From assembly GCF_005222755.1 (NCBI RefSeq), contig NZ_STGD01000001.1, forward strand, positions 310,001 through 374,000: a DNA stretch of 64,000 nt. Direction: 5' to 3'. This DNA comes from Roseomonas sp. HF4 (lineage in GTDB: Bacteria > Pseudomonadota > Alphaproteobacteria > Acetobacterales > Acetobacteraceae). The notes beneath the pieces are model-generated. The model ran no database searches. It had not been told where the DNA came from and worked only from the letters and a program-made list of their open reading frames with translations. A program made the translations under genes and the position numbers. Positions 50,018-57,326 of this stretch are shown piece by piece; position 1 is the stretch's first letter, and each line of letters starts with the position of its first letter.

Positions 50018-51610
50018 TCAGTTCGCCAGCGACATCAGCCGGATCTCGCCGCCCGAACCGACAGGGGAGAAGCTGTAGCCCTGCACGCGCCGCGTCAGGC
50101 CGCGCAAGTTCAGCGTGTTGTAGACCCAGATGTCCGGGCTGTCGGCCACGATCCGGCGCGTCGCGTCCTGATAGAGGCGCTCCCGTTCGGCGCGGTCGAG
50201 GCTGGCGCGGGCGCGGCGGAGCAGCGTGTCGACCTCGGGGTTCGTGTACCAGGCGCTCGCCTTCCAGGTGCCATGGAACTGGCTGTCGTACATCTGGCCG
50301 ACCCAGTTCTCGGGATCGACGAAATAGGTCGAGACCCAGTGGATCCACATGTCGGGCGTCGTGTCGGCCGCGCGCGTGGCCGAGGTGATGTTCGCCCAGG
50401 TGTTCGGCACGATGCGAAGGTTGATGCCGATGCGGCGCAGGTCCGCCTGGAACATCTGCGCCGCCTGCGTCGTCTGCTCGAGCTCCGACTGGATGTGGAT
50501 CTCGATCTCGCGGCCGATCGGCGCGCCGGCGGCCCGCGCCCGGTCGCAATGCTGGCGCGCGGTCTCGAGGTTGAAGGCGTAGGGCGCCAGGTCCGGCGGA
50601 TTGCCCCAGAGGTTGTTCGGGTTGGGCCCGCCGTTGCGCACGACCAGGCCGCGCAGGATCACCTCGTTGAAGCCCTGGTAGTTGAAGGCATGCGCGAAGC
50701 AGAGCCGCGCGTCGCGGTTGTCGAAGGGGGGCTTGCGGTTGTTCATGCGGATGATGAAGACGCGCATGCTCTCGTCGCGCGCGACGCGCGTGCGGGCGTT
50801 GCGGTCGACGCGCTCCACCTGGTCGGTCGGCAGGTAGCTGTCGGTCGCGTCGATCTCGCCGCGCAGCAGCGCCAGCACGCGGGTCGAGGTCTCGAGCACC
50901 GGGCGGGCGCGCACCTGCTCGACCGGCGCCTGGTTGTGCGACCAGCCCATGAAGTGGCCGGGGAAGCGCGCCATGTCCATCGAGACGCGCGTCTGGTAGT
51001 TCGCCGGATCGACGCGGTAGGCGCCCGATCCCGCGCTGTTGTTCGCGAGCCATGCCGCGCCCCAGTCGTCATTGACCACATGGGGCTGGATGGCGCGCTG
51101 GTTCACGATCGCGACCAGCGGGATGGCCGCGAGGAACGGCGCATAGGGCGAGGTCAGCACGAAGCGCACCGTGCGCGGCCCGGTGGCCGTCACGTTCTCC
51201 GGCGGCAGCACGGGGCGGAAGGCGGCGGCCGGCGCGCGGTTCATCGCGAGCAGCCGGCGGAAGGAATAGACGACGTCCTCGGCCGTCATGTCGCTGCCGT
51301 CGTGGAACTTGATCCCCTGCCGGAGCGTGAATTCCCAGGTCAGGCCGTCGGCGCTCGTGGTGTGCCCCTCGGCCAGCCAGGGCACGAGGTTCGGCGGGTT
51401 GCCCTGGTAGCGGTACAGCCCGTCGTAGACGTTGAGCAGCACGAACTGGCTCGGCACGTCGAAGATCGCATGCGGGTCGAGCGTCGCGGGCAGCGTGTCG
51501 CCCCAGACCAGCGGGCGCTGCTGCGCGGCGGCGGGGACCGGCACGGTTGCCATCGGCAGGGCCGCGACGGCGGCGGCGAGGACAGCCGCGCGAAGCTGAC
51601 GGAAGCCCAT
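50018..51610 (-). CDS. Peptide-type ABC transporter substrate-binding protein
   Basis: 530 aa; ATG at 51610 preceded by AGGGAG. Signal peptide ends around 'VPAAAQQ'. SBP family 5 motifs: 'GLYRYQGNPPNLVPWLAEGHTTSADGLTWEFTLRQGIKFHDGSDMTAEDVVYSF', 'NSAGSGAYRVD', 'NNRKPPFDNRDARLCFAHAFNY'. Ligands of the family are di/oligopeptides, nickel or opines. Linked with hydantoinase genes, the ligand may be a cyclic dipeptide-like or oxoproline-containing compound (inference). First gene of the seven-gene minus-strand operon. The 134 bp upstream to 51744 include GC hairpins. Confidence 0.92.
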   Translation of the reverse strand: MGFRQLRAAVLAAAVAALPMATVPVPAAAQQRPLVWGDTLPATLDPHAIFDVPSQFVLLNVYDGLYRYQGNPPNLVPWLAEGHTTSADGLTWEFTLRQGIKFHDGSDMTAEDVVYSFRRLLAMNRAPAAAFRPVLPPENVTATGPRTVRFVLTSPYAPFLAAIPLVAIVNQRAIQPHVVNDDWGAAWLANNSAGSGAYRVDPANYQTRVSMDMARFPGHFMGWSHNQAPVEQVRARPVLETSTRVLALLRGEIDATDSYLPTDQVERVDRNARTRVARDESMRVFIIRMNNRKPPFDNRDARLCFAHAFNYQGFNEVILRGLVVRNGGPNPNNLWGNPPDLAPYAFNLETARQHCDRARAAGAPIGREIEIHIQSELEQTTQAAQMFQADLRRIGINLRIVPNTWANITSATRAADTTPDMWIHWVSTYFVDPENWVGQMYDSQFHGTWKASAWYTNPEVDTLLRRARASLDRAERERLYQDATRRIVADSPDIWVYNTLNLRGLTRRVQGYSFSPVGSGGEIRLMSLAN

Positions 51611-51660
51611 CACGCATTCTCCCTTGTTCTGACGCCGGGGCATCAGAACCCCGTCCGGAG

Positions 51661-51738
51661 GGGGGCGCAAGCCCCCGGCCGGCGCAGATCCGGCCGCGCG
51701 GCGCGCGAACTGCCGCGCTTGCCGGCAGGCTGCCTGCC
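51661..51738 (-). terminator. Possible GC hairpins between enoyl-CoA hydratase and the dpp-hyu operon
   Basis: GGCAGGC-t-GCCTGCC at 51724-51738 begins seven bases after the stop of the enoyl-CoA hydratase gene on the minus strand, and GGGGGC-gcaa-GCCCCC lies at 51661-51676. Neither is followed by a T-run, so any termination would be weak or factor-dependent; they could equally be 5' leader structures of the binding-protein gene. Confidence 0.4.
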
Positions 51739-51744
51739 GCGCGG

Positions 51745-52533
51745 TCAGCCGGCCCAGCGCGGCTTGCGCTTCTCGCGGAAGGCGGCGATGCCCTCCCGCG
51801 CTTCCTCGCCGGCCGCGCAGCGCGCGAAGGCCTGGGCGCCGGCCTCGGCATAGCCCACGGGCGAAAGCGGGCCGAGCGCCGCGATCAGCGCCTTGGTCTC
51901 GGCGAGCGCCAGCGGCGCGCCCTCGGCGATGTCGGCGACGACGGCGCCGACCGCCGCATCCAGCGCGGCGCGATCCGCCACCACCTGCTGCACGAGGCCG
52001 AGCCGCCCCGCCTCCGCCGCGTCGATCACGTCGGCGCGCAGCACCATGCGCGTCGCCGCGCTGCGGCCCATGCGGCGCACCAGCCAGGGCAGGATCTGCG
52101 CCGGCACAAGGCCGCGCCGCACCTCGGGCGCGCAGAAGCGCGCATCCGACGACGCGATGGCGATGTCCGCCGCGCAGACCCAGCCGAGCCCGCCCGCATG
52201 CGCCGCACCCTCGATCGCCGCCACCACCACCTGCGGCAGCGCGGCCAGCCGGACGAAGCGTTCGCCCGCGCGGCGGTTGCGATCCTGCGCCGCGGCAAGG
52301 CGCTCCGCCTCATCCGCCTGCGACCCCACCTCCGTGAGGTCGAGCCCGGCGCAGAAATGACCGCCCGCGCCCGACATCACCACCACGCGCAGCGACCGGT
52401 CGACGGCCAGTTCGTCGAGCGCGGCGTCCAGCGCCTCCCCCATCGCGCCGTTCATCGCGTTGCGCCGCGCGGGGCGGTTCAGCGTCAGCCGCGCGACCGG
52501 GCCCTCGCGCGTCAGCAGTACCGTGTCGTTCAT
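51745..52533 (-). CDS. Enoyl-CoA hydratase/isomerase family protein
   Basis: 262 aa. Crotonase-fold with 'ARLTLNRPARRNAMNGAMGEALDAAL', oxyanion loop 'GHFCAGLDLTEVG', and 'AAIEGAAHAGGLGWVCAADIAIAS'; C-terminal 'FREKRKPRWAG' is typical of the family. In 'RFCAPEVRRGLVPAQI' the usual catalytic Glu position is at PEVRRG. The enzyme may hydrate, isomerise or hydrolyse an acyl-CoA. Divergent from the Gfo/Idh oxidoreductase gene over 87 bp; not clearly linked with the dpp-hyu operon downstream. Confidence 0.9.
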   Translation of the reverse strand: MNDTVLLTREGPVARLTLNRPARRNAMNGAMGEALDAALDELAVDRSLRVVVMSGAGGHFCAGLDLTEVGSQADEAERLAAAQDRNRRAGERFVRLAALPQVVVAAIEGAAHAGGLGWVCAADIAIASSDARFCAPEVRRGLVPAQILPWLVRRMGRSAATRMVLRADVIDAAEAGRLGLVQQVVADRAALDAAVGAVVADIAEGAPLALAETKALIAALGPLSPVGYAEAGAQAFARCAAGEEAREGIAAFREKRKPRWAG

Positions 52534-52620
52534 GCGTTCCCCCTCCGTCACGGTCGCGGAGGATAGACCGCGCCGCGCAAGGCGGCGATACAGGCGCCCG
52601 CAACGCGGGAGGATCAGCGC

Positions 52621-53598
52621 ATGGCGGATCGCATCGACCTCGGCATCGTGGGCTTCGGGATCATGGGGGAGCGCCTCGCGCGCTTCGCCACGCAGCACGA
52701 CCAGGTCCGCCTGGCGGGCGTGTGGGACCCGGCGCCGGAGGCCGCGTCGCGCCTCGCCGCCGCCGTGCCGGGCGTCGCGATGCTGCCCTCGGCCGAGGAC
52801 GTCATCGCCGCGTGCGACTGCCTCTATGTCGCCTCGCCGCCCGCCTTCCACCTGGCGCATGCGAAGGCCGCCTTCGCCGCGGGCAAGGCGGCGTTCCTGG
52901 AGAAGCCGCTGGCGACCGACGTGGACGCCGCGCGCGCCTTCGTGGAGGCAGCCGAAGCCTCGGGCGCACGGGGCGCAGTGAACTTCCCGATGGCGTCCTC
53001 GCCGGCCGTCGCGCAGCTTTCCGCGTGGCGGGAGGAAGGCGCGGTCGGCACGCCGCGGGAGCTTGCCATCACCCTCGCCTATGCCGCTTGGCCAAGGTCC
53101 TGGCAGCGCGACGCGGCATCATGGCTCGACCGGCCGGAACAGGGCGGCTTCACGCGGGAGGTGCTGTCGCATTTCCTGTTCCTGACGCGCCGGCAACTGG
53201 GCCCGCTCGCGCTGGAAGACGCGCGCGCCACCTTCGCCGTGCCGGGGCGGTCCGAGACCGCCATCGCGGCGCGGCTCTCGGCCGGCGGCGTGCCGGCCAC
53301 GATCTCGGGCGGCGTCGGCACCACGCTGGCCGACGACCACAACACCTGGATCCTGGAAGGCCCGGCCGGCGCGATCCGACTGCGCGACTGGTCCTATGCC
53401 GAGCGCCGCGGCGCCGACGGCGTGTGGTCCGCCGCGCAGGACGCGCTGCCGAACGAACGCATGCGCCCGATGGTGCTGAAGCGGCAGCTGGACGGCGTCG
53501 CCGCCATGACCCGCGGCGAGGCGCATCACCTGGCGACGCTGCGCGAGGCCTTCGAGGTGCAGGCGGTGGTCGAGGGGATCCTCGCGCGGGGTGCGTGA
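52621..53598 (+). CDS. Gfo/Idh/MocA-family oxidoreductase
   Basis: 325 aa. N-terminal 'IDLGIVGFGIMGERLARFA' Rossmann motif; 'CDCLYVASPPAFHLAHAKAAFAAGKAAFLEKPLATDVDAARAF' contains the conserved EKP motif with catalytic lysine; 'GGFTREVLSHFLFLT' carries the histidine at the expected active-site position. Such enzymes oxidise sugars, inositols or reduce imines with NAD(P). The start is ATG after GGGAGGATC. No sugar genes surround it, so the substrate is open. It ends at a family B element shared with the convergent ggt gene. Confidence 0.9.
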   Translation: MADRIDLGIVGFGIMGERLARFATQHDQVRLAGVWDPAPEAASRLAAAVPGVAMLPSAEDVIAACDCLYVASPPAFHLAHAKAAFAAGKAAFLEKPLATDVDAARAFVEAAEASGARGAVNFPMASSPAVAQLSAWREEGAVGTPRELAITLAYAAWPRSWQRDAASWLDRPEQGGFTREVLSHFLFLTRRQLGPLALEDARATFAVPGRSETAIAARLSAGGVPATISGGVGTTLADDHNTWILEGPAGAIRLRDWSYAERRGADGVWSAAQDALPNERMRPMVLKRQLDGVAAMTRGEAHHLATLREAFEVQAVVEGILARGA

Positions 53599-53602
53599 AG
53601 GG

Positions 53603-53725
53603 CGGGGGGAGAAGGGAACTTCTTCCCCCGGAACCTTCGTTGTCACCTGGCGCCACACCTCCAAGGATCGGCGCCAAGTGACAAAGAAGGGAGGGGGATC
53701 GGGGGAGGTTCCCCTCCCCCGACCT
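53603..53725. repeat. Intergenic palindromic repeat family B, copy B6 (complete)
   Basis: Fills the gap between the convergent Gfo/Idh oxidoreductase and ggt genes. Left hairpin GGGGGGAGAAG ... CTTCTTCCCCC at about 53604-53629; central inverted repeat with arms CCTTCGTTGTCACCTGGCGCC-like (53634-53654) and GGCGCCAAGTGACAAAGAAGG-like (53670-53690); right hairpin GGGGGAGG-ttcc-CCTCCCCC at 53701-53720. This is the cleanest copy for defining the family. Confidence 0.88.
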
Positions 53726-53734
53726 TGCTGCCCG

Positions 53735-55330
53735 TCAGTACGCCGCCGCCCACCCATCCCGCCGCGGGTCGGACCCCGCCATCCGCACGCCGTTCTCCAG
53801 CACGCGGATCGCGGCGACGCTGCACGGCCCCTCGAGGTCGCCCACCACCTTCACTTCGTGCCCGCGTTCGCGCAGCCCGGCGATGGTGGTCTCGCCGAGG
53901 CCGCGCTCGACCGTCAGCACCTCCCCGCCGCCATGCGGGTAGTTGCTCTCCTGCCCGGGCTGGGAGGAGGTCCAGCGCGGCGCCTCGACCGCCTGCTGCG
54001 GGTCCATGCCGAAGACCGCGGCGGCGACCAGCACCTGGAAGTTGATCTGCACCTGGTTGTCGGCGCCGGGCGTGCCGAAGGCCATCCAGGGGCGGCCGTC
54101 CTTCATCACCATCGGCGCGTTCATCGTGTGCCGCACGCGCCGGCCGGGCGCGAGCGCGTTCGGATGCCCCTCGTCCAGATGCCAGTACGCCATCCGGTTG
54201 TTCAGCAGGATGCCCGTGCGCGCGCCCGTGACGCCCGAGCCGAAGGCCGAGTTGATCGACTGGATGGCCGAGACCGCGTTGCCCTCGGCATCCACGACGC
54301 AGAAATAGGTGGTGTCGGCCTCCGCCATGGCGCGGACCGGAAGGCGCGCGGCGCGCGGCCCGATCGCGGCGGCATGGGCGGCGATGCGCGACGCGGAGAA
54401 CAGCGCGGCGAAATCCGGCGCCTCGCGCCCGGCCTCGGCCTCGCGGTCGAGGAAGGCGCGCTTCTTCGCCTCCACCATCAGGTGCACGAGCTCCGCGCTG
54501 CCCCAGCCAATCGCGGCGAGGTCCCGGCCCTCCACGATGGCCAGCATCTGCAGCAGCGCGAAGCCCATGGAGGGTGCGGGGGTCTGGCGCACCTCGAAGC
54601 CACGCCAGGGAATGGCGACGGGCTCGCCGCGCAGCGCCGCGACGGCGGCGAGGTCCGGCCCCGCGACCAGCGCGCCCGCGTCGTCGAGATCGGCGGCGAG
54701 GTCGCGCGCCAGCGCGCCGGCGAAGAACTCCTCTGCGCCGCCGGCGGCAAGCCGTTCCAGCGTCGCCGCCAGCGCCGGCTGCGCCACGACGGCGCCGAGC
54801 GCCGGCGGCGCGCCGTCAGCGGGCAGGAAGATCGCGCGGCTGGCGGGGCAGGCGCCGATCCGCCGCGCATTGTCGGCGGCGAATTTGCGCAGCATGTGCG
54901 TCGCCGCGAAGCCGTCGCGCGCCGCCTCGATGGCTGGGCCGAAAAGGGCGCCCCAGGGCCTGCCGCCATGCGCGGCGTGCAGCGCGGCGAGCCCCGCGAG
55001 CTTGCCCGGCGTCTGCACCGAGAGCGGGCCGTCGATCGGGATGCCGCCCTCGGCGCGGTAGCGCGCGATGGTGGCCGCCGCCGGTGCCTGGCCCGTGCCG
55101 GCGAAGGTCTCGGCGCGTCCCGTCTTCGCCGACCAATGGTGGTAGAAGCCGTCGCCGCCGAGGCCCGACATGTGCGGCTCGACCACGCCGAGCGTGAGCG
55201 AGACTGCGACCGCCGCATCGGCCGCCGAGCCGCCGGCCTTCAGCACCTCCATCCCCGCGGCGGTCGCGACGGGGTGGTTGGTCGCCACCGCGCCGCGGCG
55301 GCCCATGATCAGCGGACGATGCGCGCGCAT
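53735..55330 (-). CDS. ggt: Gamma-glutamyltransferase family protein
   Basis: 531 aa. The N-terminal-nucleophile threonine of the small subunit is T340 in 'AEADTTYFCVVDAEGNAVSAIQSIN', with 'FGSGV', 'NNRMAYWHL' and 'PGRRVRHTMNAPMVMKDGRPWMAFGTPGAD' downstream; the large subunit has 'VATNHPVATAAGMEVLKAGGSAADAAVAVSLTLGVVEPH'. Self-cleavage should give subunits of about 339 and 192 residues. No convincing signal peptide, unlike the periplasmic E. coli enzyme, so it may be a cytoplasmic cephalosporin-acylase/GGT-like enzyme hydrolysing gamma-glutamyl or acyl amides. The Bug gene upstream ends five bases before it starts. Confidence 0.9.
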   Translation of the reverse strand: MRAHRPLIMGRRGAVATNHPVATAAGMEVLKAGGSAADAAVAVSLTLGVVEPHMSGLGGDGFYHHWSAKTGRAETFAGTGQAPAAATIARYRAEGGIPIDGPLSVQTPGKLAGLAALHAAHGGRPWGALFGPAIEAARDGFAATHMLRKFAADNARRIGACPASRAIFLPADGAPPALGAVVAQPALAATLERLAAGGAEEFFAGALARDLAADLDDAGALVAGPDLAAVAALRGEPVAIPWRGFEVRQTPAPSMGFALLQMLAIVEGRDLAAIGWGSAELVHLMVEAKKRAFLDREAEAGREAPDFAALFSASRIAAHAAAIGPRAARLPVRAMAEADTTYFCVVDAEGNAVSAIQSINSAFGSGVTGARTGILLNNRMAYWHLDEGHPNALAPGRRVRHTMNAPMVMKDGRPWMAFGTPGADNQVQINFQVLVAAAVFGMDPQQAVEAPRWTSSQPGQESNYPHGGGEVLTVERGLGETTIAGLRERGHEVKVVGDLEGPCSVAAIRVLENGVRMAGSDPRRDGWAAAY

Positions 55331-55335
55331 GGCGC

Positions 55336-56298
55336 TCAGCCCGCCTGGCGGACGCGGTCGGCGATCGGCGCCCAGCGCTCGACCTCGGCCCGCACATGCG
55401 CGGCCGCTGCCGCCGCAGAGGTGTCGGGCCAGGTGTCCACATTCGCCGCGCGCAGCCGCGCCCGCACGGCGGGGTCGGCCAGCGCGCGCATCGCCGCGGC
55501 CTCGAGCGTCGAGACGATCGCCGGCGGCGTGCCGGGCTTCGCGAACAGCACCTGCCAGGCGGTCAGCTCGTAGCCCGCGATGCCGGCGCCCGCCATGCTC
55601 GGCAGCCCGGGCACGAGCGGCGACGGCTCGCGCGAGGTGACGGCGAGGCCCCTCACCTGCCCGCCCTGGATCAGCGGCGCCAGCATGGTCGGGCTGTCGA
55701 TGGTCAGCTGCATCCGCCCCGCGACCAGGTCCTGCACCGCGAGCGCCGCCGTGCGGTAGGGCACGATCGTGTAGTCCACGCCCGTCATCTGCTTCAGCAA
55801 CTCGCCCGCCATGTGGTTGGTGGCGCCGGGGTTGGTCGAGCCGAAATTCGCCGCGTCGCCGCGCTGGCGCAGCCACGCCATGAGCTGCGCCACATCCTGC
55901 GCCGGGACGGACGGGTGCACCGCCAGCACGAAGGGCTGCCGCCCCACCAGGGCGACCGGCACGAAGTCGGTGATCGGGTCGTGCGGGAAATCGGGCCGCA
56001 GCGCCTTCATCACCGGGTGGTTGTTCGTGCCGATGAACAGCGTGTAGCCGTCCGCCGCCGCGCGATGGAAGGCGGCCGCGCCGATCGTGCTGCCGGCGCC
56101 CGGCACGTTCTCCGGCACCACGGGCTGGCCGAGCTGCGTGCTCAGCGCCTCGCCGATGATGCGACCCGTTATGTCGGTCACGCCGCCCACGCCGACGGGG
56201 ATGACGAGGCGGATCGGCCGGCTCGGATAGCGGTCCTGCGCGAGGGCGGGCACGGCGAGCAGCGCGGGTGCGGCAGCGAGGAGCGAGCGTCGGAGCAT
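55336..56298 (-). CDS. Bug-family tripartite tricarboxylate transporter binding protein
   Basis: 320 aa with signal peptide (cleavage near 'VPALAQ'). 'YPSRPIRLVIPVGVGGVTDITGR', 'VPENVPGAGSTIG', 'RAAADGYTLFIG', 'YDPITDFVPVALVG'-like 'HDPITDFVPVALVG' and 'VPYRTAALAVQDLVAGR' are Bug blocks. 'SVPAQDVAQLMAWLRQ' follows. Co-transcribed with ggt (five-base gap), which suggests that it binds a glutamyl or other amide. Fourth Bug gene in the window without membrane subunits. Confidence 0.92.
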   Translation of the reverse strand: MLRRSLLAAAPALLAVPALAQDRYPSRPIRLVIPVGVGGVTDITGRIIGEALSTQLGQPVVPENVPGAGSTIGAAAFHRAAADGYTLFIGTNNHPVMKALRPDFPHDPITDFVPVALVGRQPFVLAVHPSVPAQDVAQLMAWLRQRGDAANFGSTNPGATNHMAGELLKQMTGVDYTIVPYRTAALAVQDLVAGRMQLTIDSPTMLAPLIQGGQVRGLAVTSREPSPLVPGLPSMAGAGIAGYELTAWQVLFAKPGTPPAIVSTLEAAAMRALADPAVRARLRAANVDTWPDTSAAAAAAHVRAEVERWAPIADRVRQAG

Positions 56299-56379
56299 GA
56301 TGGAACCCTCCCGGGGGCGGTTGGCGGCGAGGCCACGTTACGCCACCCTGTCGCCTTGGCCAGCCCCGGGGGATCCGCA

Positions 56380-57288
56380 ATGCACCAGGTTACGCTCCAG
56401 GAACCCTTCCGCGCGCTGTTCTACGCGCCCTTCTACGCGGCGCTGGCGCGGGGCGCCTATGCCAGCGAGGGCGTCGAGGTGCGGCTGCTACCGGGCACCG
56501 TGCCCTCGCTCGCCAAGGACAGCGTGCTGGAGGGAATCGCGGACCTCGCCTGGGGCGGGCCGATGCGCCTGCTGCTCGCGCACGACAAGGACCATGCCTG
56601 CCCGCTGCGGCTGTTCGGCGCGGTGGTGATGGGCGATCCGTTCTTCCTGGTCGGGCGCGCGCCGCGGCCGGATTTCCGGCTGGCGGACCTCGCGCGCCTG
56701 ACGCTCGGCACGGTCAGCGAGGTGCCGACGCCCTGGTGGACGCTGCAGGACGACCTGCGTCGCGCCGGCATCGACCCCGACGCCGTCGCGCGCGTGACCG
56801 ACCGGAGCATGGCCGAGAATGCCGCCGCCGTCGCCGCCGGCACGCTCGATGTCGCGCAGCTCTTCGAGCCGCTGGTCAGCGCCATGGAGATCGCGGGCAC
56901 CGGCCATGCCTGGTACGCGCAGGCGAGTCGCGGCGCGACCTCCTACACCGCCTTCTACGGCCGCCTCGACGTCATCGAGGCGAAGCGCCCGGCCTTCGAG
57001 GCGATGGTGCGCGGGCTCGCCGCGACGCTCGCCTGGTTCGCTGAGGCGGGCGCAGCCGAGATCGTCTCGACCATCGCCCCCTTCTTCGAGGGCCTGGACC
57101 GCGAGGCCGCCGCGCGCGCAGTCGACCGCTACCGCGCGCTCGGCGTCTGGACGACCGACCCGCGCTTCCCGCCGGAGGCGCTGGCGCGGCTGGAGGCAGC
57201 CATGCTCTCGGCCGGCGCGATCACCCATGCGCCCGGCTTCGCGGGGCTGGTGGCGGAGGACGTGACCGCGCGCGCGCTCGCCCCCTGA
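56380..57288 (+). CDS. THI5/NMT1-like binding-fold protein without signal peptide
   Basis: 302 aa. 'FRALFYAPFYAALARGAYASEGVEVRLLPGTVPSLAKDSVLEGIADLAWGGPMRL' matches the NMT1 periplasmic-binding fold, and 'GTVSEVPTPWWTLQDDLRRAGIDPD' the second lobe. The protein starts directly with the first beta strand ('MHQVTLQEP'), with no signal peptide and no nearby permease or ATPase. It may be a cytoplasmic ligand-binding protein or an enzyme of the THI5 type. Divergent from the Bug-ggt unit over 81 bp and 38 bp upstream of the penicillin acylase gene. Confidence 0.8.
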   Translation: MHQVTLQEPFRALFYAPFYAALARGAYASEGVEVRLLPGTVPSLAKDSVLEGIADLAWGGPMRLLLAHDKDHACPLRLFGAVVMGDPFFLVGRAPRPDFRLADLARLTLGTVSEVPTPWWTLQDDLRRAGIDPDAVARVTDRSMAENAAAVAAGTLDVAQLFEPLVSAMEIAGTGHAWYAQASRGATSYTAFYGRLDVIEAKRPAFEAMVRGLAATLAWFAEAGAAEIVSTIAPFFEGLDREAAARAVDRYRALGVWTTDPRFPPEALARLEAAMLSAGAITHAPGFAGLVAEDVTARALAP

Positions 57289-57326
57289 CCCTTGCCGCGC
57301 GTCCGCCGCGGCCCAAGGTGGCGGGC

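Noticed and set aside
53600..53725. CRISPR array or tandem repeats at the GC-rich intergenic stretches
   Set aside because: The repeats are palindromic hairpin units dispersed singly, without regular spacers or cas genes.
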